A stretch of DNA of 64,000 bases, from assembly GCA_964353855.1 (NCBI GenBank), contig CAYGWX010000003.1, forward strand, positions 1 through 64,000. Reading direction: 5' to 3'. A model generated the notes under the pieces. The model was not told the origin of the DNA and did not search any database. It worked only from the letters and a program-made list of their open reading frames with translations. The position numbers and the translations under genes are program-made. Below are positions 15,534 through 23,920 of the stretch, piece after piece. Each line of letters begins with the position of its first letter. Within the stretch, counting starts at the first letter, position 1. This DNA is from CAYGWX01 sp964353855 [NCBI: uncultured bacterium] (GTDB lineage Bacteria > Edwardsbacteria > CAYGWX01).

Positions 15534-17867
15534 ATGCTGAAGAGAGCTACAAACATAGCCCTCGGCCTGGGCCTCCTACTGTTGCCCCTGGCGGGGTGGG
15601 GGCAGAGCGAGTGGAACTACCTGACAGGGGGGAACCTGAGGGGGGTGAAGGCAATAGGCAACCATGTTTGGGCCGCTGGAGATAGGGGGCTGATTGTTCA
15701 TTCCAGTAATGCGGGAGAAAGCTGGGAAATACAGGTTTCTAATACCACCCAAAAACTCAACGGGATTACATTTTCCGACACGGTTCACGGGTGGGCAGTG
15801 GGTGAAGGGGTGATCCTTAAGACAACCAATGGAGGTAGCACTTGGGTTTCGTTGCCTCTCCCAAGGCCCTGGGTTTATTACCGCGCCTCTGCAATAGATA
15901 CTAATTACCTCTGGATTACGAATTGGAGCGATTCTATTCTCAAAACGACAGACGGTGGAACATCCTGGTCGGTACATCGTATAACTACATCAATTACCAA
16001 TACGTTTTTCGTCGGCGTTAGCTTTATTAATGCCTCGGAAGGATGGGTAGTAGGAGATTTTGGTATTTATATCGGGCACACTACGGATGGAGGTTTGACT
16101 TGGACAGAACGAATGGATAATAGTGGAAAAGGTACAGATATAGCAATGGTTGACGCTTTGGAGGGATGGGTAGTAGGTTGGGGAGGTTTAATAATTCATA
16201 CAACAAGTTGCTGGAATACCTTCACGACTCAGTCCAGTGGATCAAATGCTTTTTTAAATGCCGTTAGTTTTGCAAATCGCACAACTGGATATATCGCTGG
16301 AGGGGAAAATAACAACCCTGCCCATGTCCTTCATACAACAAACGGTGGTAACAACTGGATTCGGCACGACCTAACCACTACAATTAGTAGTTTCTTTGGT
16401 GCGACTGCGCCAGATACAATAATGTCTTATGTGTCTGGATATTCAGGAAGCGTCGCAAAAACAACTAATACAGGTCAAAATTGGAGATTCTTGACCAATA
16501 TTGATGCTTTCGGTAATACCATGTTCAACATTGCCTTAGCCGACACCCAATCCGGCTACGCCGTAGGCCCCTACGGGATCGTGGTCAAGACCACCAACGG
16601 AGGAACCATCTGGCAGAGACAGAATTTGGGCGGAACTTCCCTTTGGTTCTACGGGGTGGATACACCCGACCCTAACTATGCCTGGGCCTGCGGGGATGGG
16701 GGAAGTATCTACGCCACCAAGAACGGCGGAACAAGCTGGGCCCCCCAGCCGAGCGGGGTGAGTTGGTATCTGAACTCTGTGGACTTCGTGGACACGATGT
16801 TCGGGGTGAGCGTGGGAGGAGGGTACGGGCCAATTTCGGATTTCGGATTGCGGATTGCGGATTGCAAGACAAACGGAGAGATTGCTTCGTCGCCCCGCTT
16901 TACAAGCGGAGCTCCTCGCAATAACAGCCTTTTTAGACTTCTGGATTCGCCACCTTTGGTAGATAAGTGGTGGTGGCAGAGAGGCCACAACCCCTCCCCC
17001 TTACCCCTCCCCGAAGGCGTTTCCCGGATCGGTGTCCGGGACAGGCGGAGAGGGGAGATTGAAGGAATCAATCCCGAAGCTCAATACCGGGTGATAACAA
17101 GGACGCTGGATGGGACGAACTGGCAAGGAAGGACGACCTCGGAGACCCCCCTGAACGGGGTAAGCTTTGCGAACAAGGCCCTTGGCTGGGCATGCGGAGT
17201 GACAGGCACCATGATCCACACCTCAGACTCCGGAGCCACCTGGCAGACTCAAAACTCCAATGTCACCAATACCTTATACTGGGTCATGTTCCCCACACCC
17301 CTGAACGGCTGGGCCGTAGGAACCGGGGGAACCATCATCGCCACGACGGACGGGGGGAACACCTGGAATCGACAAACCAGCAATACAACCTTACCCCTGT
17401 ACAGCGCCGCGTTCGTAAACGCCCAGCGGGGCTGGGTCGTAGGGGACAGCGGAATCGCCCTACAGACAACCAACGGGGGGCAGACCTGGACGCCTGACAC
17501 GACCAAGACCAAGATACCATTATTTGCGGCGAGCTTTACGGACCAGGATCACGGGTGGAGCATCGGGGGATTCGGGCTGACGTTAGGGTATGGGAGAGCG
17601 GGGCAGTGGGGCGTTGAAGAGCAGGGGAGCACGGGAGCAGAGGGGCTGAGGAGCGAAAACAGGATCAAGGCGTGGCCGAATCCGTTTGTCTCGTATGCTC
17701 GGGTGCCGGGGAGGGAGAAGGAGAAGTTTGCGCTGTATGACATCACGGGCAGGAAGATGGGGACGTATACCGGGGAGAGGATCGGGGCGGACGTCACCTC
17801 GGGGATATACTTTCTCATGCCGGTAGACAAAGAGGCTGGGCCGGTGAGGGTGGTAAAGGTGAGATAA
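15534..17867 (+). CDS. Secreted YCF48-repeat double beta-propeller protein with sorting domain
   Basis: 777 residues from ATG 15534, chosen because residues 1-22 then form a clean signal peptide (KRAT, then LGLGLLLLPLAG). About 14 repeats of the type GWAVG..G.I..TT.GG..W follow: seven in residues 25-330 and seven in 335-690, so two seven-blade propellers are likely. Residues 715-777 are a Por-type sorting domain (KAWPNPF, LYDITGRKMG, SGIYFL). Such repeats occur in the plant/cyanobacterial Ycf48 assembly factor and in many secreted bacterial proteins of unknown role. Blade 10 is interrupted by an in-frame insertion (16833-17087). DNA for blades 1-7 is near 40 % GC and for blades 8-14 above 60 %. 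Paralogue at 62710. Confidence 0.85.
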   Translation: MLKRATNIALGLGLLLLPLAGWGQSEWNYLTGGNLRGVKAIGNHVWAAGDRGLIVHSSNAGESWEIQVSNTTQKLNGITFSDTVHGWAVGEGVILKTTNGGSTWVSLPLPRPWVYYRASAIDTNYLWITNWSDSILKTTDGGTSWSVHRITTSITNTFFVGVSFINASEGWVVGDFGIYIGHTTDGGLTWTERMDNSGKGTDIAMVDALEGWVVGWGGLIIHTTSCWNTFTTQSSGSNAFLNAVSFANRTTGYIAGGENNNPAHVLHTTNGGNNWIRHDLTTTISSFFGATAPDTIMSYVSGYSGSVAKTTNTGQNWRFLTNIDAFGNTMFNIALADTQSGYAVGPYGIVVKTTNGGTIWQRQNLGGTSLWFYGVDTPDPNYAWACGDGGSIYATKNGGTSWAPQPSGVSWYLNSVDFVDTMFGVSVGGGYGPISDFGLRIADCKTNGEIASSPRFTSGAPRNNSLFRLLDSPPLVDKWWWQRGHNPSPLPLPEGVSRIGVRDRRRGEIEGINPEAQYRVITRTLDGTNWQGRTTSETPLNGVSFANKALGWACGVTGTMIHTSDSGATWQTQNSNVTNTLYWVMFPTPLNGWAVGTGGTIIATTDGGNTWNRQTSNTTLPLYSAAFVNAQRGWVVGDSGIALQTTNGGQTWTPDTTKTKIPLFAASFTDQDHGWSIGGFGLTLGYGRAGQWGVEEQGSTGAEGLRSENRIKAWPNPFVSYARVPGREKEKFALYDITGRKMGTYTGERIGADVTSGIYFLMPVDKEAGPVRVVKVR
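16833..17087 (+). repeat. Composite repeat insertion inside the propeller gene (kept in frame)
   Basis: It begins with five period-7 units (ATTTCGG, ATTGCGG; 16833-16867). It continues with GAGATTGCTTCGTCGCCCCG, a CGCTT...AAGCG hairpin and CTCCTCGCAATAACAG, and ends with a C-rich CCCCTCCCCGAAGG stretch like that at 62281. The encoded 85 or so residues have no propeller character and split blade 10 between VSVGGGYGP and YRVITRTLDG. The frame is preserved without a stop. Confidence 0.7.
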
Positions 17868-17934
17868 AGAAACGACCTTACCGCCGAGGACGCAAAGGGG
17901 AAGAAAAGCAAGGACGCAAAGAAAAACCCGATCC

Positions 17935-17961
17935 GCAGATTACGCCGATTACGCGGATTGA
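17935..17961 (+). repeat. Period-9 tandem repeat (GCAGATTAC family)
   Basis: Three 9-base units at 17935, 17944 and 17953, in the gap between two surface-protein genes. The gap also has two copies of GGACGCAAAG 24 bases apart (17888 and 17912). Confidence 0.65.
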
Positions 17962-17999
17962 AGAACGCCTTAATGCAAAATGAAAAATGCAAAGCCTGG

Positions 18000-18019
18000 A
18001 TTCCCGCCTACGCGGGAAT
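18000..18019 (+). repeat. ATTCCCGC...GCGGGAAT palindrome
   Basis: An 8-bp perfect inverted repeat with a CTAC loop, followed by GACGG. The shape and sequence are those of widely dispersed bacterial palindromes such as the Neisseria dRS3 element (ATTCCC-N8-GGGAAT). The left window edge has half of a similar unit (GCGGGAATCCAGAA, 71-84). Confidence 0.7.
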
Positions 18020-18083
18020 GACGGCATCTCAATATAAACGAACAGACCAAAAAGAAGAACTCGAGACCGAAAAGGAGGGCATC

Positions 18084-21000
18084 ATGAAAGCAGAGAGAAT
18101 GTTCAAGGTGCTGCTGAGCGGGGTGGCCTTGATTGGCGTTTTTGCTGTCCCAGCGTTTGGGTTGACCAGCGTCTATAGCATTTCCCCGGACTCGGCGAAG
18201 AACTCAGGCTGGGCCAACTCCATGTCTCAGTCGTTTGTCTGCACCGCGGATTCGCTTGACTCGGTGGCCGTGTTTGTCGGCACGGAGCGGGTGGGGAAAA
18301 TCTACACCGCCAAGCTCAAGGAAGGGCCTTACGGACCTACCATTTGGAGCGGGAGCAAGAGCGCCACGGGCTGGGCCTATGAGGAGATTGGCTTTGGAGT
18401 GCATAAGCCCGTGGTGCGGGGGAAAACATATTATCTTGAACTGAGCATTATGGACTCGACTTTTCTACCCCTACAGTGGAATTATTACTACAGGAACGGG
18501 GATAAATATCCCTGGGGCGAGATGGAGCTTGGAGGAGGCAAGGACCTCTGTGCGACGGTGGCGGGGGTAAACCGGACGGACAGCACGTATTGGGGGGTGG
18601 CTGGTGAGTCAGTGAATCAGGATGAGTTGGCTGCAAAAGCCAAACAAATAGGGATTAATTTAGACCGGGAGCAAGTAGAATGGCGGAACCTCCAACCCGA
18701 TTCAAATCGTTACGAATGGGCTTGGCTGGACGCGGTGGTGGACAGTGCTAACCGTAAGGGGTTACGGGTGATGATCAACTTCTACGCCACCCCCTTGTGG
18801 GCATCGAACATCCCCTTAGACGCAATGCACGACACGGCAGATGCCTGGCGTTACCCTCCGCGGAATCTCGATCGGTCGTTTGGACAAGGGGATTCCAATT
18901 TTCTTTGGAAGTTCGTCCATACGCTGGCCACGCGATATAAGGACAAGGTGCAAGACTACGAAACCTGGAATGAAACCAATTACTACGACTGGTGGAGGTA
19001 TGGGATCCGCCCCGGTCCTCCAGATACTAACGACAATCGTTACTACAATACGGGTGAATATCAGCTCAATACTTCGGGGAGGGCCAAGCTGTACGTGAGG
19101 GCCTGTCAGGTCGCCTACGATGCCATCAAGGGCGTTTACCGCCCGGACACGGCGACAGCGCATACCAATGCGGTGTTGCACATGAATGTGCCCACCCAAT
19201 CCCAAAAGGATGCTACTGGGAGGGAGTGGATGCAGTACTATTACCAACACGGAGGCAAGAGCTACGCAGATGTCATCGGCTGGCATTGGTATCAAGGTTA
19301 CCAAGAAGCCTACCATCGATTCCTGCCTGGACGATTCATCGCGGACTACGATACGCTACGCCGAATCATGTGGGACGCGGGCGACGGGGCCAAACCAGTC
19401 TGGGCCAATGAAGGAGGCTTCGGCTCTCCGGATACGGTCCGTCCGGAATCCATCTGGAGCGTAGGCAAACACAAGCAAGCCGATATTGTATTACAGGCCT
19501 CGGTGGTTGGACTGGGGCAACGGGAAAACGGGATCGGGCCGGCGTTAAACCAGGTGAATTGGTATAAACTATACGACCGAGATATTGAATACCCTGGAGC
19601 ACCACTCGCTTGGTTCAAATGGTGTGGGTTGCTTAACAAAGTTGACAGCGGGTTTACGTATAAGCCTTCTGCCTATGCCTACAAACAGATGACGGGGAAG
19701 CTGAAGGACAAGTATTTCAACCGCAGGGTGCCCTTGGCGGATACGAACGTGTATTGCTACGAGTTCCAGACCACGGACACGGGGCTGGCGGCCAGGAAGA
19801 CCTGGGTGGTGTGGAAAACAAACCAGGGGGCTGTTTTTGAGAGCTTATCAGTAAGAACCCCTTACTTTAATAGAATAAACATCACCTATACAGGCGCAGA
19901 AACGCTCGTATCAAATCCTGCACTTCCAAATGGCTTTGGACAAATCAGTGTTGACACAATGCCAGTGTATTATCGGGAAACTCTTGATGTAGCCCGTCCC
20001 GACGTGATCGTGGACTCCCTCTACACCTACCCAACAACCCCCAGAGCCGGAGATTACGTATTCTTCTACGCCCGGCTCAAAAACATTGGAAACGCGACCC
20101 TCAGTGCCAACCTTGGAAACGCAGTCAAGTTCCAGGTGGACGGAGTCACCAAGAAAACCTACACTGACAACCGGGAAATCATGAAGGACTCCACGATCAT
20201 CGTAGGGTATAATCCCTATCCACCCCCCGGAGACGGCTCCATTTACGACTGGAAAGCCACTTGGGGGGACCACCTCATCCGGGCCTGGGTGGACTCCTCG
20301 GACAAATACGTCGAGCTCCGGGAAGACAACAACACAGGCTACATCTTCAAGCACAACCGGCCCAAGGTCACACTGATAATCAATGGCAACCACAAGTATT
20401 CCAATCACTTAACCAACGACACCCTCTCGATATCAATGAACGGCAACACCACCCCCCTGCCTGACTCAGCCAAACTCCTGCACGAAGGAAGCTGGACCTC
20501 CTTAGGGGTCTACGGCTCCCGGGACACGCTCGTCACCTTCAACGGGAACGGCGTAAAGTATGATTCCGTCATCGTGTACCAGGGAGCGGACACTGCCCTT
20601 GCGGGAGACTCCATCATCGTGGACGCCGATGCCCCCTTCGTTGACATCACCTCGCCAACTCAGAACCAGACCGTAAGCGGGAGCGTCCCGTTCGTCGGCT
20701 GGTCATGGGACTACCAGGATCACGACTCCCTGTGGGAGATTTACGTCAACGGCTCCCCCTGGGTATCCGGGAACGCCAAGGTGGGGGAGAACCCGATGTT
20801 CGGGATGCCGGACACCTTCGGGTTCTGGAACAGCACCACCGTGCCCAACGGATACCGCTGGCATCAGCTTCGATCCACGGACTTCGCCACTAACCTCGGG
20901 CTGGACAGCGTGCGGGTGTATGTCCTGAACTCAAGCAGTGAAGAAGACGGCTTTGCCTCAGGCTTCGGGAGCTTCGGAAGCTCCCCGATGAACGTAGCCA

Positions 21001-22127
21001 CGGACAAAAAGGGCAACGTCTACGTCCCAGAGACCCAGGGGAGCATGGTCAGGAAGTTCTCATCTCGGAAGGACACCCTGTTTTCCTTCAGCGCCAGGCG
21101 TGGGAACGACACCACCGGATCAGCTTGGCCAGCCGCCATCGTCTGCGATCCTGAGACGCTCTCAGGGATGGCAACCTTCTATGTTGCAGACGGTTATGCG
21201 AACTGTGTGAAGCGGTTTGACGTGCAAGGCAACCTGCTTCTGAGGTTCGGGAGCATAGGAAGCGATACCGGAGAGTTCAGAAGGCCCACAGGCATCGCCT
21301 TGGACCACAAGGGCAGGCTCTTTGTCGTGGACGGGGGGAACCACCGGGTTCAAGTGTTCGACACGACAGGGAAGTTTCTGTTCCAGTTCGGAGGGCTAGG
21401 CAGGGACTCGGGGAAGATGAACTCGCCAGCCGGGATCGCCATCACCCCCAACAAACTTGTCTGGATCAGCGACTCGAGAAATAACCAAATTCAGGTCTTC
21501 GACTCTACCGGGAAGTGGATCAAGACCATCAAGAAGCCGGACTCCTTAGGCTTCGACACCCCTACAGGCATCTGCTCGGATAAGCATGGAAATCTCTTCA
21601 TCGCAGATACGAAACACCACAGGATTGTAGAACTGAATCCATACGGAAGGAGGCTGTTCACTTTCGGCAGTGAAGGCGACAGCCTCTGCCAGTTCAAGAA
21701 CCCGATAGGCGTGACCTCCTCACCCGGAGCCCACTACCTCTACGTCGCCGACATGGGGAACAAGCGGGTGACGAGGTTCTGGGTGATACGGGGGGATACG
21801 TTAGGTGGAGGAGGGCCGCAGGCCGGGGCAGTTGTGCAACTTCTTCCCTTAGTCTACGAGCTTGGCCCAGCGATCCCCAATCCATCCAAAGGGCAAACGA
21901 CGTTCCGATATGCCCTGCCCAAGGAGAGCCGGGTCAATATGACCTTCTACAACGTAGCCGGACAGGTGGTCAAAGAGTTCAACCAGGGAAAACAGAAGGC
22001 GGGGTATTACTCGCTCAAGTGGGACGGGAGGAACAACCAGGGGCACAAGGTTGGGCCAGGAGTGTATTTCTACCGGCTCCAGGCGGGGAGCTGGGCGAAG
22101 ACGAGGAAGATGGTGGTGATAAGATAG
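18084..22127 (+). CDS. Secreted multidomain glycoside-hydrolase-like/CARDB/NHL protein
   Basis: 1347 residues from ATG 18084 (AAAAGGAGGG upstream). Signal peptide 1-26; beta-sandwich about 30-160. About 165-560 is a TIM-barrel of the GH-A clan (GH39/GH5-like): acid/base E297 in YETWNETNYYDWW and candidate nucleophile E443 in WANEGGFG, 146 residues apart. About 635-750 is a CARDB-type domain (DVIVDSLYTYP, ARLKNIGN); about 850-940 an Ig-like domain; about 960-1235 five or six NHL repeats (GIALDHKGRLFVVDGGNHRVQVFD type). About 1265-1347 is a FlgD-like sorting domain (YNVAGQVVKEF, WDGRNNQG, GVYFYRL). It is probably a surface-attached carbohydrate-active protein. The substrate is unknown, and both catalytic assignments rest on motif position. 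Confidence 0.8.
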   Translation: MKAERMFKVLLSGVALIGVFAVPAFGLTSVYSISPDSAKNSGWANSMSQSFVCTADSLDSVAVFVGTERVGKIYTAKLKEGPYGPTIWSGSKSATGWAYEEIGFGVHKPVVRGKTYYLELSIMDSTFLPLQWNYYYRNGDKYPWGEMELGGGKDLCATVAGVNRTDSTYWGVAGESVNQDELAAKAKQIGINLDREQVEWRNLQPDSNRYEWAWLDAVVDSANRKGLRVMINFYATPLWASNIPLDAMHDTADAWRYPPRNLDRSFGQGDSNFLWKFVHTLATRYKDKVQDYETWNETNYYDWWRYGIRPGPPDTNDNRYYNTGEYQLNTSGRAKLYVRACQVAYDAIKGVYRPDTATAHTNAVLHMNVPTQSQKDATGREWMQYYYQHGGKSYADVIGWHWYQGYQEAYHRFLPGRFIADYDTLRRIMWDAGDGAKPVWANEGGFGSPDTVRPESIWSVGKHKQADIVLQASVVGLGQRENGIGPALNQVNWYKLYDRDIEYPGAPLAWFKWCGLLNKVDSGFTYKPSAYAYKQMTGKLKDKYFNRRVPLADTNVYCYEFQTTDTGLAARKTWVVWKTNQGAVFESLSVRTPYFNRINITYTGAETLVSNPALPNGFGQISVDTMPVYYRETLDVARPDVIVDSLYTYPTTPRAGDYVFFYARLKNIGNATLSANLGNAVKFQVDGVTKKTYTDNREIMKDSTIIVGYNPYPPPGDGSIYDWKATWGDHLIRAWVDSSDKYVELREDNNTGYIFKHNRPKVTLIINGNHKYSNHLTNDTLSISMNGNTTPLPDSAKLLHEGSWTSLGVYGSRDTLVTFNGNGVKYDSVIVYQGADTALAGDSIIVDADAPFVDITSPTQNQTVSGSVPFVGWSWDYQDHDSLWEIYVNGSPWVSGNAKVGENPMFGMPDTFGFWNSTTVPNGYRWHQLRSTDFATNLGLDSVRVYVLNSSSEEDGFASGFGSFGSSPMNVATDKKGNVYVPETQGSMVRKFSSRKDTLFSFSARRGNDTTGSAWPAAIVCDPETLSGMATFYVADGYANCVKRFDVQGNLLLRFGSIGSDTGEFRRPTGIALDHKGRLFVVDGGNHRVQVFDTTGKFLFQFGGLGRDSGKMNSPAGIAITPNKLVWISDSRNNQIQVFDSTGKWIKTIKKPDSLGFDTPTGICSDKHGNLFIADTKHHRIVELNPYGRRLFTFGSEGDSLCQFKNPIGVTSSPGAHYLYVADMGNKRVTRFWVIRGDTLGGGGPQAGAVVQLLPLVYELGPAIPNPSKGQTTFRYALPKESRVNMTFYNVAGQVVKEFNQGKQKAGYYSLKWDGRNNQGHKVGPGVYFYRLQAGSWAKTRKMVVIR

Positions 22128-22155
22128 TAGCAGAGGCTAGAGCGGATAAAAGGAC

Positions 22156-22179
22156 AGGGGCGCATGGCTTTGCGCCCCT
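22156..22179 (+). terminator. Hairpin after the multidomain surface protein
   Basis: AGGGGCGCA (22156-22164) pairs perfectly with TGCGCCCCT (22171-22179) around TGGCTT. The downstream T-run is poor (AAGTCTTTG), so termination strength is uncertain. Confidence 0.55.
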
Positions 22180-22218
22180 AAGTCTTTGCCGATGAAAGTC
22201 AAACCAACCCGGCTCACC

Positions 22219-22248
22219 TTGACAGGGCGTTTTTCAATTTGATATAAT
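22219..22248 (+). promoter_or_regulatory. Consensus sigma70 promoter for the phenol-lyase gene
   Basis: TTGACA (22219-22224), an 18-base spacer and TATAAT (22243-22248), both hexamers perfect. It gives a leader of about 48 bases with an AAAGGAGGA ribosome site before the ATG at 22303. Confidence 0.8.
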
Positions 22249-22302
22249 CTTACCTTAAACCGCCTGTATTCAGTACCTAATCAACCCTAAAGGAGGACGT
22301 TA

Positions 22303-23748
22303 ATGATCGTCAAGCTCAGCGATGGACGCCACATCCCCATCGAAATGCACAAAGTCCGGATCGTGCAGAAGACCTTCCTCAAGCCCGTGATGGAGCGGCT
22401 CCGGGCCATCGAGCAGGGGGGCTACAACACCTTCTCCCTGTGGACCAAGGACATCTACCTGGACATGCTCACGGACAGCGGGACCAACGCGATGAGCGAC
22501 AACCAGCTGGCCGCGATGATGATCTCGGACGACGCCTACGCCGGCTGCGCCAGCTTCACCAGGCTGGAGAGCGCGATCCGCGATGTCCTGAAGTTCAAAT
22601 ACACCCTGCCCGTGCACCAGGGGAGGGCCGCGGAGCACCTCCTGGCCAAGGTCTTCATCAAGCCCGGGGACGTGATCCCGATGAACTACCATTTCACCAC
22701 CACCCGCGCCCATTTCGAGATGGCGGGGGGGACCGTCCTGGAGATCTTCAAGGACGAGGCCCTGAAGACCCAGAGCAAAAACCCCTTCAAGGGGGAAATG
22801 GACCCCCGGAAATTCAGAGAGGTCATCAAGAAGCACGGGGCCGAGAAGGTCTCCTTCGTGCGGATGGAGGCGACCACCAACCTGATCGGGGGCCAGCCGT
22901 TCTCGGTGAAGAACCTGAAAGAGATCAGCAAGATCGCCAAAGACCACGGGATCATGCTGGTCTACGACGGAAGCCTGATCTCGGAGAACGCCTATTTCGT
23001 GAAGCTGAGGGAGAAGGGCTACGCCGACAAGTCCATCCAGGACATCATCACCGAGATGATGAGCATGGTGGACATCTTCTACCTTTCGGGCCGAAAGAGC
23101 TGCTGCGTGCGAGGCGGGTTCATCGCCACCAACCACAAGAAGTACTTCGAGATGATCAAGCCCTGGCTCCCGCTCTACGAGGGGTTCCTGACCTACGGGG
23201 GGATGTCCACCAAGGAGATCGAGGCCATGGCGGTGGGGATCCGTGAGTTCACCGACTTCAACGTGGCCGGAAGCTCGGCCGAGTTCGTAAAGTACTTCGT
23301 GGAGAAGCTGGTCGCGAAGAAGCTTCCCGCAGTGACCCCTCCGGGAGGGCTGGCCGCTCACCTGGACGCCAAGCTGTTCCTGCCCCATATCCCGCAACAG
23401 CAGTATCCCGCCGGGTCCCTGACCGCGGCGATCTACATCGCCTCGGGCATCCGGAGCATGGAGCGGGGCACGATCTCCACGGACCGGGACAAGAAGGGCA
23501 AGGAAGTGATGGCGGACCTCGAATTGGCCCGGCTGGCGGTCCCCCGCAGGGTATACACGGGAACGCAGATCGAATACGCCGTGGACCGGATCGCCTGGCT
23601 TTACAAGCACCGGAATCTGGTCGGGGGACTCAAATTCGTGGAAGAGCCACCGGTCCTCCGGTTCTTCTTCGGAAAGCTGAGAACCGTGGGCGACTGGGGA
23701 ACCAGGCTGGCCGCAGCCTACCGGAAGGACTTCGGAGATAACGGCTGA
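22303..23748 (+). CDS. tpl: Tyrosine phenol-lyase/tryptophanase family beta-eliminating lyase
   Basis: PLP enzyme splitting an aromatic amino acid into pyruvate, ammonia and phenol (tyrosine) or indole (tryptophan). 481 residues, normal length. The PLP lysine is expected at K265 in LSGRKSCCVRGG, where most relatives have SGKKD. The substrate clue is R388 in RSMERG: tyrosine phenol-lyases carry Arg here (R381 of the Citrobacter enzyme) where tryptophanases have Ile, which favours phenol-lyase. HFTTTR near 128 and RRVYTGTQ near 418 also fit that branch. It is a single-gene unit with its own consensus promoter and a strong terminator. Confidence 0.85.
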   Translation: MIVKLSDGRHIPIEMHKVRIVQKTFLKPVMERLRAIEQGGYNTFSLWTKDIYLDMLTDSGTNAMSDNQLAAMMISDDAYAGCASFTRLESAIRDVLKFKYTLPVHQGRAAEHLLAKVFIKPGDVIPMNYHFTTTRAHFEMAGGTVLEIFKDEALKTQSKNPFKGEMDPRKFREVIKKHGAEKVSFVRMEATTNLIGGQPFSVKNLKEISKIAKDHGIMLVYDGSLISENAYFVKLREKGYADKSIQDIITEMMSMVDIFYLSGRKSCCVRGGFIATNHKKYFEMIKPWLPLYEGFLTYGGMSTKEIEAMAVGIREFTDFNVAGSSAEFVKYFVEKLVAKKLPAVTPPGGLAAHLDAKLFLPHIPQQQYPAGSLTAAIYIASGIRSMERGTISTDRDKKGKEVMADLELARLAVPRRVYTGTQIEYAVDRIAWLYKHRNLVGGLKFVEEPPVLRFFFGKLRTVGDWGTRLAAAYRKDFGDNG

Positions 23749-23763
23749 GACAGAAGCTTTTCC

Positions 23764-23802
23764 GTTCGGGCGGGAACGTTTTGTTCCCGCCCGAACCTTT
23801 TT
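23764..23802 (+). terminator. Strong Rho-independent terminator after tpl
   Basis: Perfect 14-bp stem (GTTCGGGCGGGAAC at 23764-23777 and its complement at 23783-23796) with a GTTTT loop, followed by CTTTTTC. Confidence 0.93.
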
Positions 23803-23853
23803 CTCCTTTTCCCGGGATAACTCCCGACTCCGGAGCCTTGTGCTAAAAAGTGG

Positions 23854-23883
23854 TTGCATTTTAAGTAAAATTTATGATAACAT
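23854..23883 (+). promoter_or_regulatory. Probable promoter for hisC-cmk-plsC
   Basis: TTGCAT (23854-23859), an 18-base spacer and TAACAT (23878-23883) in an AT-rich stretch after the tpl terminator. Start about 30 bases before the GTG of hisC. Confidence 0.45.
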
Positions 23884-23920
23884 AATAAGTTCCAAACGAT
23901 TACCTTTACAAGGAGGGGGA

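Noticed and set aside
17958-18083. Upstream extension of the 1347-residue surface protein
   Set aside because: It translates dispersed repeats; the ribosome site and signal peptide fit ATG 18084.
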